From NCBI GenBank assembly GCA_040954595.2, contig CM082587.2, forward strand, positions 4,216,001 through 4,280,000: a DNA stretch of 64,000 nt, in the 5' to 3' direction. Position 1 is the first letter of the stretch. Each line of letters opens with the position of its first letter. Shown in pieces: positions 1 to 12,100 of this stretch. A model generated the notes under the pieces. The model saw nothing but the letters and a program-made list of their open reading frames with translations. It did not search any database and had not been told where the DNA came from. A program made the translations under genes and the position numbers. Origin of the DNA: Balanoglossus misakiensis (Eukaryota > Hemichordata).

Positions 1-638
1 GTAGTGTCCCTGCGGGGCGGGCATGGTCTGCGGTGGAAAGGGGAAGTGAGTGCCGATGGCTTGGGTGAAAGGAGTCCCCGGGTTGTAAATAAAGCTGTTG
101 GCACTCATAGGAGAGGGAATGATGCTGGATCCCGGGCTCGGAAGGCTCCCGGTCGGCGACGATCGCTGACTGGCCGGGGAGGCGGAATTACTGTGATAGT
201 AGCGAATCGCATCGGCGCTTAGCGGTGGGTTCATCAGTATTCTATCTCTGTTAAGAAGTGGATTATGCTCGGCTTTCATGCTGTAGCCTTCGGTAAGCCT
301 CTGGTGTAACTGAGATGGTGTCGATGGAGTCTGGGGCGAAACTGCCAGTAGGGGTGGTGGAGGAGGGATCATCGGGTACGAAATTGATGTGCTCTTCGGG
401 CTTGCCAATAGAGTATTCACCACTTCTTTCTTCTCCAAGCTTTTCCTCTCTTCCTTAAAGCTGCTTGCTACTTCATTAGCTTGGTACAGCCCACTCCATC
501 TTTTCATTGGGGGCAACTTCTTCAGTCTGATGTCGTTACCTCCTTGACCATCTTCATCTTCACTCTTTGATTTCTTTGTCATTTCACTCTCTTCGGCCAT
601 TGCTGGACAACTCCCCGAATGTGCCCGCTTCATTTCGC
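1..638 (-). CDS. Unidentified Pro/Ser-rich protein, N-terminal coding exon (partial at window edge)
   Basis: An open frame runs leftwards from an ATG at 633-631 (in-frame second Met at 600) to base 1 without a stop, about 211 codons. A splice acceptor (ttattttcag read on the minus strand, AG at 640-639) sits just upstream, so this is an internal exon with a non-coding exon further right. The protein starts with an acidic and Lys-rich stretch, then a charged segment with KKLPPMKRWSGLYQ and EERKSLEKKEVVNTLLASP, then a long low-complexity part rich in Pro, Ser and Thr (IPPPPPLL, SPQTPSTPSQL, SASPASQRSSPTGSLPSPG). There is no signal peptide or membrane segment. Such composition is common in disordered N-termini of nuclear or transcription regulators, but I do not recognise the family. 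A real coding exon is likely from its length, Pro/Ser codon pattern and acceptor; its function is unknown. Confidence 0.7.
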
Positions 639-3600
639 CTGAAAATAAAATGTTCATCGAAAATAATTTTCCAAGTCAAGTGGTGCAGACAGAGAGGAAA
701 TGAAGCATTTACAAATCTTTCTCACTACTACAAATTCATTTGAATATGAAAACAGGAACAAAAACAAAATTGACCAAAATAAAAATAAAGAAAGATGTCA
801 AATAAATACTTGATGGCATATATATACAAAAGTTGCCAAATAAGCACATGTGAATTTGTTTCTGTGTAAAAATGTCAATTTCATGACATGACAATTTTTA
901 AAAGTCGCATATTTCCCTTGAAATGTACATCATGTACACACAAAACAGTTCATGCCAGTGTTCCGAAGGCAAAGTCGAAAAAACAACAACCAAGACGGCC
1001 CGGGCAGCTTTCGACCTACAAATGAACGGGCAACGTGACGCGGTGTACACATTGTACATTCCCGGCCACGCGTGACGTATACACCGCGTAAACTTCGCCC
1101 CACTTTATCGTCTGCGCGGAGCCCACGAGTCTTTTGAGCAACGTACTGTTCTGGTCAGTTTTAGTCGCGGTGCTATCAATTCTCAATATATATGGGCAGT
1201 GTCGCAATGAAACGTGATAATTGAGCCTGAGTAACTACTGAGTATTGACCCGATTAACTTTTGTCTCCAAAAAAGGTGTGAAGTGAATGTAGACAGTTAT
1301 GTTGAAATGAGGGGGACGAGTTCGGATACCAACATTACAGTTCTAACACTTCCTGGTTTTTAAAACTCAAAATGTCTGCACTGTTAGCACTGCGCAGACA
1401 ATTCGGAACAATCTCACACACCATTTCAATCACGACAATAAAACCCCGAAGAAATGCGGCCTAGGTTCGCGCTACCACCGGACGAGCCTTCAGAACGAAC
1501 GGGGACACATCGAAGTTCAAAATAACGCTGGTAATGACCTTTGAATAAAAGGAGTTGAAATAGGACATCGAGAAACTAGTGCACGGTATTACTTATTACT
1601 TTGACAAGAAGCAGCTAGCAGTTGACTCACCGGTTAAAACGCGTCCTAAATTCAACAGCGTCGAACAGGTCCGCGGTTATATGCTAGTCGTGGGGTAGTC
1701 CCGGTTAGTTGACCACTAAGTCTGTGTTACGCCCCGTTCGGTCTTGAAGTCTGGCGAACACAACACTGTGGTCGGCTAAAAATAACACGTAGGGACCGGT
1801 ATTAAGAGGAATACCAATTAGAGGTGAATGAACGCTATGCGACCTTCCTTGCGAGGGCGCACAACACCGAAAATAAACAAATTCTGCATTCGCACTGATT
1901 AATATAGACACCAAATATTGCCATTATCTGGCAAATAAAACTCTCGAGATACTGTTTTAGGTATGTTTTGACATTTTATACCTCTTGGTCAATGTATGTG
2001 CAAACGTATCCCTAAATTAAACCAAAACTCGAACTATAGTCAACATGCGGAGTAATATGAAGGCCAGAGTATGTTGTGAAAGGAATGTAGACTGTCGTCA
2101 GTCGGTCCAAACGAAATGATCAGTAGGGGGTGACGCCTTTACCCGAGGGGCGAGTGTCACGTCATTAAAGTCTGCACACACAAAATTTACACATTACGTC
2201 AATTCTGACATTTTCGTCATTTAATTTACATGCGCTATGCAAAAAGGATAGCAAAGCACCACAATACCGCCCGCGTTCTTGATTGAGCAAAAGCGTATGC
2301 AACGAGTGGCTTAAATTCGTCTCCGTGGCAACAATGACGTAACTAAGTTGCCTGTTCAGGTGATGTATGACAACGATTGCACGACACAGCATATGGGTTA
2401 TTCTTGGTTATTCTAGGCTGTTCATTCCCCGATGAAATTAATACAAACAATATATAGCATGTTCATTCCGCCGTCGGTCTCAAGTTTAGATGTGGACTCA
2501 ACGCACGGCGAAGGTCGAAAAGCGTTTTTCTTCGACCAGACGGCAATCTTTTCCCCGCACACCAAGGCCTAGATCCTACCTGTTTATATAATTCAGTGAC
2601 ACATTGACAACGGTATGAAACAGGCAAAGATCATATATCAAATGAAAAATCCACTTTGAAATTTTTTTTAGTGCTGTCAAAATATCAATGGATGAATCCA
2701 CTGACAAAGAAGCGCAAGGTACACAAGTTTGGCGATGTGCGCCATTATTTATTTGATAATTTGTTTGTTTGTTTGTTTGTTTATTTTTTATGTTTATTTT
2801 TTATTTCCATATACACACTTCAACACTTCTTTGAAAAAAGTGCTACATCTACACAGTACACTCCTCTCAAAGGAAAATGGCAAGTAAGCGTGCGCACGCA
2901 TGAGAATAGCTAAGAAGTTGCTAAGAAGTAGGGCAGTCTGACAGGCTTTCAATAAACTGGCCCGGCCCAAGATAACAATTACTTTTTTGGACTCCGCATA
3001 TATTGCGTGGCTCGTATGAAGTGACATTTCAAGTTTTCACGATACTTTTCGAGGGCGTCAATAATAATAGGTACATTTGTCGACCCCCGCTCCAAACCTA
3101 CAGACTGCCCCCACATCACAGTGCGCGATAGAGGGGGTGTGACACCCATCAGAGATACCCTGATATGTGACTGTCAGCAATTTGTGACCCGTCGTGACTC
3201 CAATATATATATTCATAACATTTTGTATTTCGTGCTACATGGCAAACTTGAACACGATAGCCATCATGATTTAATAGGCCTGGATACAATGTATGCGAAT
3301 GTGTCATATTACATTTGATAACGTTGATGATGCGTTGATTACTGTGGCGTTTATCATATCATTGTTGGCTACGCAAAGAGAAAAATCGGGAAAAGGCCGC
3401 GAGGTTTTCGAGTGTAGGCCTACAACTATACAAGTACGGCTGTAGCGCTTGACACAACTGACAAGGTCGTTTTCAAGGTCGAGGACGCCGTGACAGTTTC
3501 AAGCGCAGGGTACGCTCAAGGTCACCGGATAAGACGTCGCCCTACATTTCTCAGCCATAAATCATCGTGCTGTTATCCAGGTTGCGACCTATATTCTCAG

Positions 3601-4047
3601 TGCGGTTGCGTTGTACACAATAGGATGCAAAACGTACACTGCTCGATCGCAAGAACTGAAAGATACTTCGATATTAAATTGGACGAATATTAAATCTGTC
3701 TCATCCACTGTAAAGGATGGACCATTTTCTATCTGGCAGCGGGTTGGAGGATTTAAAAATAAAATATGTTGCCAGCCAACTTAAAAATATATTAATATCT
3801 GACTTTGCTATACAACAGGTAAAAACGAATTGCTTCTATAGGCAAGGTAAAAATTGCTGTGATGACATGTTGGCCTAGCCGCTTGCTCCGAATCCTATAC
3901 AGATTCGTAGCTTCGTCAGTGAACATAAGATTACATGTACAACAGCAATGTCTTCCTCGGTTTGCTTGGCGTTTATACTCGCCTTTAATTTACATATGTC
4001 TAAGTTTCTGGTATTGTCAAAAGGCGTATCCCAATGTTCGAATGACC

Positions 4048-4162
4048 ATGTGGTGGCGCACTTTTTCGCGTGTGCCACCCACTGAAAACTCTGTGATTGG
4101 CTAGATTGGAATTTTCCATGGTAACAGTGTTTAAATTTGCATATGTGAACATATACCTTTAA
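4048..4162. mobile_element. MITE-like repeat, partial copy (same family as 17171-17367)
   Basis: This segment matches the reverse complement of the element at 17171-17367. Shared blocks in the same order are gtgccaccc/tttgccaccc, ctgtgattggcta, ccatggtaacag/gctatggtaacat, aaatttgcata and atacctttaa. Only about half of the element is here, ending in the terminal sequence atacctttaa; the other end is missing or too diverged. Two diverged copies 13 kb apart in opposite orientation indicate a dispersed non-autonomous repeat family. Confidence 0.65.
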
Positions 4163-4296
4163 CCGTGAGAACTCAATCTTAGCCATGATAAAGGGCAAAA
4201 TATAGTTACGCTAGCGCCACATTTAAAAGCTTTTCTGTGTCATATCAAATTTCGGAGGAGATTATGTACAGCAACCTTTTGGTTTGATGTTCATAC

Positions 4297-4482
4297 TCCC
4301 CTCTCTCCCTCCCTCCCCCTCTCGTTCGCGTTCTCTCTCCTCTCTCCCTCTCTCTCGTTCTCCCTCTTTCGTTCTCTCTCCCCCCCTCTCCGCCTCTCGT
4401 TCGCGTTCTCTCTCTCTCGCTATCTCTCTCACCCTCGTACCCTCTCTCACTCACTCACTCTCTCTCTCTCTTCTCCCTCTCG
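4297..4482. repeat. Pyrimidine-rich low-complexity tract with an internal 78-bp-spaced repeat
   Basis: Nearly pure C/T on the plus strand for about 185 bp. The block cctctcgttcgcgttctctc occurs twice, near 4318 and 4393, so the tract probably grew by duplicating a unit of about 75-78 bp. Open frames through it encode only Ser/Leu/Pro or Arg/Glu/Gly low complexity and are not genes. Confidence 0.85.
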
Positions 4483-6608
4483 ATATCATATCTGTATTAA
4501 AAATCTGCTCTTTCTCCCTAATTGTTTTGACCTTTCATAGAGTTTGCCATTTCTCTAATTGCTTTAACCTTTAATGTTGTGTCACCTCCGGCCTTCGTGC
4601 AACTCTGTTCGTTTTGTGGCCGGTCAATTGTCCGTTTGACCCCAACAAGCTTCAGTGTAATTGACCTTCGGGGTCTAAGGATGCCCTACAGAGCTCCAAT
4701 TGCCCGTACCTTCAATTCACAGAATATGAGAAGGATGATCTATTTATAAAAGAGAAGTTGTGAACTTGAGCTGTTGAAAGACTCGTCGATACAGGTTAAT
4801 GACCGCATGCAAAATGTTTTTCGTTTTATCTTAATGAGAGTTTTTTATTCGTTTTCCGAAGTTAATGGTCAGACTGACTCATCGCGTTTTTGCTCCGACA
4901 GGGAAATACAAAAAAATACATAATATTTTATTTGCTACTGACATCATTTATTTGACATTCGGCACTTACTTGTGCCTTCGTAATCTATACAAACTGAAAG
5001 GTGCAATACGTGCAGTGTCCGTCACTATTTGTGTTTATACATATAATGTGTTATTGTTATTGTTGATAAGGGGTTTTAATTCCGGACTTCAATTAAACTG
5101 TCTAAAAAATCTTAATTTGTCGCATATAATCGGAAATGTATTGAGTAAAAAAACTTTGCTTCGATGTATTAGTACAGACCCGAGTGTGTTTCACCAAGAA
5201 TGAAACTTTCCAGACCAGCATGTTTATCTTCCGACTGGGCAGCTTACTCATCATGTTCAAGGTTGAAAGGCGCCCTGCAAATTTCGTTTGCCATTAAAGT
5301 TTGTGCATTTTATTGCGGAGAAATTGTCTATAATGATGAGATTCCGTTGAAGCAAGCGCTTATAAAATTTGCGACATAAGCCACTTTATTTAAACGCGGC
5401 AGCTCGCATTATGACGACGTTCTGCACGAACTGGCCGATTTGAACTTGAAACCGTCCTGCGGCGGAAGGCGTGCAGACACTATAGTGTACAGCGTGCCCT
5501 TCTCGTCCCCTGCCAGCACACTGCATTGACCTTCAGCAGAAAGACCAAGGTTACTACTTTGAGCCTGGATGCAGGGATGTTTGTTAAGTATACCAGGACA
5601 GTCACCACCCCTGTCACGTATGTTGTTGTGTGCAGAACGAGGTCAGGATCATTGTCGGGCAGTGTGTACACCGCGCACACGCCGGCGGCAGGGATGCTGG
5701 TGCCACAACTCAGCTCGTTCAAGATCAAATATGAAATGCCGGGTCATGGTTCCCCACGCTACCTTGGCTTTAACAAAAAAAAATCTTGAAGTGTTTGTGG
5801 ACGGATCGGTCGAGTCCTTGTATGAATTCTTTAGTGCTCTTTCGTATCTCTTAGTCTTAGCCATATCTAAGGGGATGCCCCCCCCCCCCCCCAAAAAAAA
5901 AGAATGTCGGAACGGAATTATCAGCAAAACGTCGTGTAGTGAATATAAGTGATAAAATTCTGTTGCTGAACACTCTTACTCTGGTTTGCATAAACTAGCC
6001 CGTACCTTTTCGTCCAAATACATCCCATGCCAACTGTTGCCATGCTCTTTTACCTTGAATAAGTGTCAAACAAATTATATACAGCGATAATTATTGGAGG
6101 GAATGTTTTCAAAAATAGTGTTATTAGTAAAACTAAAAATGATGTCGTCCTTCAAACGATACGTTCTTGAGCCCTTTCGCCTTTTAAACAAACTATCCAG
6201 TTATTACAAAATACAATTAAGCCCAATAGAGCGTATATGGCGCTTGAATGTTCAAAATTATGTAAATGAATTGGCATCCAGCCGAACATGGGATGCTTCA
6301 GTCATGTCACTCATCTCAGTACACCTTGGACGAATATCATGAAAAGTGATGTTCTTTGATCATTTTTAATCCTAGCTTGTTGTCGGTGTTAAAAAAAATA
6401 GTTCCAGGCAAGTTTCAGTCTGGTAAAAATATGGAGCCCGTTTCATCAGCGACAGGTTACCTTTGAATCCTATGGGACGCGTGTCGTTCGATAAGATGCA
6501 TGCAATCATGGTATAATAAACCTTGCCCAAGTTTATGACGTAGGCACTCACATGTTACAAACACGCCACGCTTGTACGCGTCAGCCTTGGTACAAATGAA
6601 ATGATAAA

Positions 6609-6632
6609 ATCACGGTTACTAGTAACCGTGAT
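6609..6632. repeat. 24-bp perfect palindrome
   Basis: The two 12-base arms atcacggttact and agtaaccgtgat are exact reverse complements with no spacer. It lies about 2.5 kb upstream of SARDH in non-coding DNA. It could be a dimeric transcription-factor site or a chance or mobile-element remnant; no function is assigned. Confidence 0.8.
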
Positions 6633-8011
6633 AAAATGCAATAGCTAGGGCATTAGGTATGGTGTGTAATAATAAAGATTTATTGAGATGCTTGGCATTA
6701 TTGTTGAAACGCGGGAGAGAATTTCTTAGATTTCTTGGTAGTGGGCATAAACAAATGTCGAGGAATATAAATTTAACCCCCACCCCCCTCTCCAACACGT
6801 ACACACAGTGTCAATTTTGCGCCCTCTATAGTTCAAAACTAGAATTCCAGGCCCATGGAGATGTGCGGCCGCAGTGTGGAGAAGTCAACAAACTTCTGTT
6901 CACGGTCATGTCCAGTAACCGTGGCAACACACGGCCTCGCACAAGGTTTTCTTTCCTCCCGCAAAATCACCCAATCAAATCTGGCCAATATCGATTTCTC
7001 ATGACGGCAACCTGAGAAAATTATAAAATGGACTGTGACGGTTGTGTAAGAGACAAACATATCCTTGAACGGGAGAGGTAAACCAGGACGTTCGAGATCA
7101 CGAGTATTTCTATATAGGTGTCCATTGTTTTTTCTGTTTTATGGATGCTTCTAAAATATTTTGATAATTCTAGAGGAGTTGCGCGAGTGATTTTATTTTG
7201 GTACACATCTCAGTATTAAAGCGTGTGTAATACGGGGCTTTGTATAGCCCTCGTACAAGTCTGTGTATTCCCGACGTTCACGGTCACACATGTACATGAT
7301 GAACGCTGGGCTAGGGCTTTGTAGTACTAGTATATCTTGTTTTTAATGTTTCAAGCTGTGTTCGCCAGTAAGGCATTCTCGGGATCTTCAAGGTTCTTTA
7401 ACGTCTACATTCGGATAACCTGTTGTCTTGTTTGTCCGATCCACTAAGGTCTCGCGTCCACAACGGACCCAATTATGTCGCTGGCTGGCGCTATGCTAAC
7501 CAAAATAGATTTCAAGCTACTGCTGCAAATGCACTAAACATGAAAAAACAAGGCAAATAGCCTATGTAAAAATAGGAATTGTCACATGCAACGCGTCTAA
7601 AATTGTCTGTAGAAATGAATTGACTGAAAAATTGTTTCCTTGTTGAATCCGTAGTTCAATCATTTCATTTTATGGTTGTTTGGGCGTGGCATTTCCCCAT
7701 CTTGGAGTACATGCATGATGTCCCATCTGTGCCAAGATTACAAGTTATCATTCTTCCATTACAAAACCGTGACAGCAAGTCCACATCTTTGCTCCTTTGT
7801 CGACGTCTCAGAGTGATCGTCTGTCGGGCATTTTCCATATCATAGCGACCTCTATGGTCGGACGTATATTCTCACTTTCAATTTGTAATCCCTGGTTCGC
7901 GCATGTGCTGTGGTTGACATTGAATGTCAATGTGGTCATAGGCGGCGGAATGTAGCCTGATATAACATGTAAAGAAGGCTACAGTCAGTTTTATTCCGCC
8001 ACCTGTGGATA

Positions 8012-8210
8012 AAATCGTCTAACTTCTAATCGAAGGCTAATATTAGAGTGGGATGGTGGCCCGATTTGCCGTTTTATCGGATAAAATCGATAATATCGTC
8101 TAACGTCTAAGTTAGTGTCTAATATTATAGTGATGGGATTGGTGGGGAGGTTGTTAGGCCCCGATAATATCGTTTAACTTCTAAGTTAGATTCTAATATT
8201 AGAGTGAGAG
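8012..8210. repeat. Three diverged tandem copies of a repeat of about 75-80 bp
   Basis: The block atcgtctaacttctaa followed by ctaatattagagtg appears three times, starting near 8013, 8093 and 8167, with substitutions (taacgtctaagttag, tttaacttctaagttag). A related inverted piece, ttttatcggataaaatcgat, lies between copies 1 and 2. The third copy ends about 0.9 kb before the SARDH start codon. Confidence 0.7.
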
Positions 8211-9112
8211 CTCGGGTCAGCATGCCGGGTCTGATGTTACCATGGTATTCCAGAGTCAATATAACATGCATTGTGCTCTATTTAACCACGGCTTGCATAA
8301 ATTAAAGGAGGGTCTCAGCCAATCACGACACTGGTGTATAATGTTTCATTCAGTGTCTATCGGGGATTATCCTTGATACCCATCAGCAAAGTACAATCAA
8401 AATACAAAGCAAACGAAAAGCGCGCGGACTGTATCATGGCATTAAAACACCCAACTTCAGCCTCCTGACCGTTTGTGGAGAGTCCGTGTCGTGACGTAAC
8501 ATATACCGATTGCATTAACGAATTCATTACCATTCATGACGTCACATTGAATATTTACTCAACCCGACATGGCCCAATCGATATTCACCGTGTTACGTAT
8601 GGCTTCATTATGATGGCGTCTTTACAACTAGGTCACTCCATCCAATATATCAACTTGCTCACAATAATACTATACATAATACAAACCGGTCTAAACCGGC
8701 GTGTCAGTCAGAGCGCGCAGAAGCACAGACTTAACAAACGGCCTTGTGTGTAGTTTTTTCACACCCAATATTTGTTTTCCTAAAAAGTGTAATTTGCTTG
8801 TTTGCATTTTTGAAGCAGGATTTCAGGGTGTGAACTTTGTAGCTTTTCCACCAAAATCTCTCGGGCCCAGTTTCTATCCCGTAATCGTTTGTCGTAAACA
8901 CAACGCACAAGGACTGCGCACAAAACAATTAGTTTGACGGACAGGGAACGTCAAGGTCAGGGAGACACACGTGATTAGGCCTAGATTTTTAATATTTATG
9001 AACCGATACCATTAGATAGCGACGTTCGGATAAAGTTGGAAGTGTTCATCGGGGATGCGCGTGCAGATCTGCGGCCTGTAAAAGTCAAGTACGCGTAGAC
9101 ATCTCATCGGAA

Positions 9113-12100
9113 ATGGCAAAATTTCTGAAGATGAATCCCGGTGCCGTCGGCAGGCGGCTGTCAGAAATGATGAGAGGCCGTCGCGGTGGCCGCGTTATCG
9201 CCGCCCAGAATACTCGCACTCGCAGGTACTGCTCGACAAGCAGCGGCGTTCCATACGAGACGACTTTGCAGTCGGGCAGTTCCGACGCCCCGGCGACCGT
9301 TCCAGATTCGGCCGATGTGGTGATCATTGGCGGCGGCAGCGTCGGCTGTAGCACCCTCTATCATTTGACGAAGTTGGGAGTGAAAAACGCCGTACTTCTG
9401 GAGAGAAATCAGCTGACGTCGGGGACAACTTGGCACACTGCAGGTTTGTCGTAGTAGTGATAAGTGTTTTTGTTTTTCAGTGTGAACTTTATTTTTTGAC
9501 GCATTCCACATTTCAAAGGAGGTATTAAATACAATCCGAACAAAGTGAACGCCCTTTTCCACACACAAAAAAATCCTTTAGGTTACTAGGGCAACTTATA
9601 GTTAGTCAACGGAAATAAAACGGTTGCACTTGTACAGGGTTATCTGACAAGATACTTGCGTCCGTGGAGATATCAAAACACATCGTTGTTTTTGTCACAC
9701 ACGGCCAAGGCCAAATCTCACGTGATTCACTACAGTTCAGGTGAGATTGCATTGAGTAGAGTGTGCAAATCTCAAATTATTGAATTCTACAAGATAAAAT
9801 TCTCTTGTCAAATAAATGAATCCCTATACGATATCCTTTTGTTGTGTATTGCTGTGATGCATGAAAGGAGATTGGTCTTACTCTGCAAACTGGATACGGC
9901 ATTGGAGATAAAGAAAAGCGACCCTGCAGGTTAGGATCATGTGATCAGCCCCGAGGACAGTCTGAAACTATCACAACGGAATTGTGTGTGGACGACCACA
10001 TACGCTCGGAAAATTGCCACCAGCCAAAATTTTGCTGTTGAAATTACATTGTTATCGATAAAAAATAAACATGCAAATGTCCAACAGATTCTCCCGCGAA
10101 CACACAACACCATTGTCCCCATTGTCCTCTTTGAATCGCCGCTTACTTGCATACTTATGATATAACATAGATGGATAACAAAGAAATCGCAACTGGAATA
10201 AAGCGGCTTTCAACATTTTGCGACAGTATATGGTGCACCCCTTTACGTTAGACTCAGCAGTCACGTCGCTAACGCTATACAAAAACAATTTTGCACAGTA
10301 ATAAAGGTCGCGAAACAAGGGCCAAAACAGCACAAGCGGCCGTCGACATTCTACTTGTATGTTGAAAATAAAAAGAAACGCTCTCTCTTTGTGTTCGAAG
10401 CCCAATAACGCATTTGTTGGTGCGGGTATTTCTCTGAAAAATACTATGATGTTATCCCCTTACGTCACTCGTATCAACACACATCTACGCATATCGCATA
10501 AGTGATATGATGACCTTTTTGTGTCGCTTCATAGACATTCAGGTCTCACGCACACGGAATGTTTCGAGCGCTATAAAACAAGCTACATGAATACAATATG
10601 TGGTATGCAGGATATTTCAAAGCCGCGTCACAAATCATGCAATTTCACTGTGACGTACCGTGCCACGCCCCCACCACCGACGTCGCAACTGCATGAGAAA
10701 CCACTTTCTGCACCAAAGTCACCTAGTCTTGTTTGTATACGTGTATATGGGGAACGTTCCCTGGCTGAAATTGTAACCTACTACTTGAGTATCCGTTGCC
10801 CGTATCTCTACGTCGTAGATATCGCCTGGCTGGATATGCACGGCCTCGTTTTGCGTTTGCGTGCTTTTGGGGGTCAATGACTACTCTGCTATGCGTTTAG
10901 TGGAAGTTGGGGGGGAAAACTGGCGTTTTTCTTACATCTTTTAACCATATTTCGCAATTTTAATTAATTCTAAAATGAAGGGTTGCGAGACTGGTTATTT
11001 ATTCTCCTTACAAGTACAAACGAACATTCCATAAAGCAGTTTAAATTACAATGCATCTTGGGTCACGGTCCGGTGGTGGCACTCCTAGGGAAGATTGGTA
11101 CGCATGCGTGTTCCCCAATTTTTTAATATACCCCTTTACCCGGACTTTTCAACAAAAAAGCCACCCTTTTCAAGTTGTGAAACAGAGGAGAAATTGAAAA
11201 TAAAAACATAATTTACAAAATCCAGGACAGGAAGAGAGAAATTTGTAAATAGAGTAACCGATAGGTTTGCGTATCTTTTGACCGGCCAAGATTTTAGAAA
11301 CCGTGACTCCTTTTCTTGTTTTCGCGGTACGTGAGGATGATAGAAAAAACGCCCATTTCACTGCGGAGTTGTAAAACCTACACACACATATATATATATA
11401 TATATAAGATAACATTATATGTCGGTCTGTCTTTCCAGGTTTGGTGTTCCGATCTCTGCCCAATGATACCGACAATCAACTACTGCAATACACCCACCAT
11501 CTTTACAAAGACGTTCTTGAAGAAGAAACCGGCATCAGCACGGGCTGGTTAACCAACGGCAGTTTGTACATCGCTTCCAATAAAGAGAGGTTGGACGAGT
11601 ACAAACGACTGCATACAGTGAGTCAGCAGAGTTTTGTTAAGGACAGGGGAGAAAAACAAATTTACACGCATGCATGTAAATTTGTGTTGTGATGCGCTCA
11701 GATATGCCCAGAGGGCAGCCATCTTCATGCGGTTCTTTTCATGTTCAAAACATGCCTGAACATATTCATTTTCTTTCAAACTATTACATTTCAAACGTGT
11801 ATCAGATGATTTTATTCAAATTTTAGAGCGTATATTTGGACTTTCCACTTGATTTACGCGATTGGCACGTTAAATTTGAAAGGAAAACTGTCACCATCTG
11901 AAGATGGAAGAGCACGTTAACTTGAATTGAGGCCTGATTATAAACGTCCGTCATCTTATCATGTCAATATTTCTACCTCTTTCAGCTGGGCAAACAGTTC
12001 GGAATCGAGTCGCTGGTCTTGTCTCCAGCTGATAGTCTGAAAGTGTACCCGTTATTGAATGTAAACGATGTGTACGGCACGATGTATATCCCAGGTGATG

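Larger units (their letters stand above)
639..9112. other. Long intergenic region, no gene supported
   Basis: Only short open frames without splice context or recognisable domains are seen on either strand. It should hold the promoter and 5' non-coding exon of the minus-strand gene at the left edge, and the promoter of SARDH at the right end; neither could be placed. It contains a TTTG tract near 2760, a pyrimidine tract (4297-4482), a MITE-like fragment (4048-4162), a C-run followed by an A-run at about 5878-5900, a perfect palindrome (6609-6632) and diverged tandem repeats (8012-8210). Confidence 0.6.

Noticed and set aside
4284-4574. Plus and minus open frames across the pyrimidine tract
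   Set aside because: They encode only Ser/Leu/Pro or Arg/Glu/Gly runs created by the repeat.
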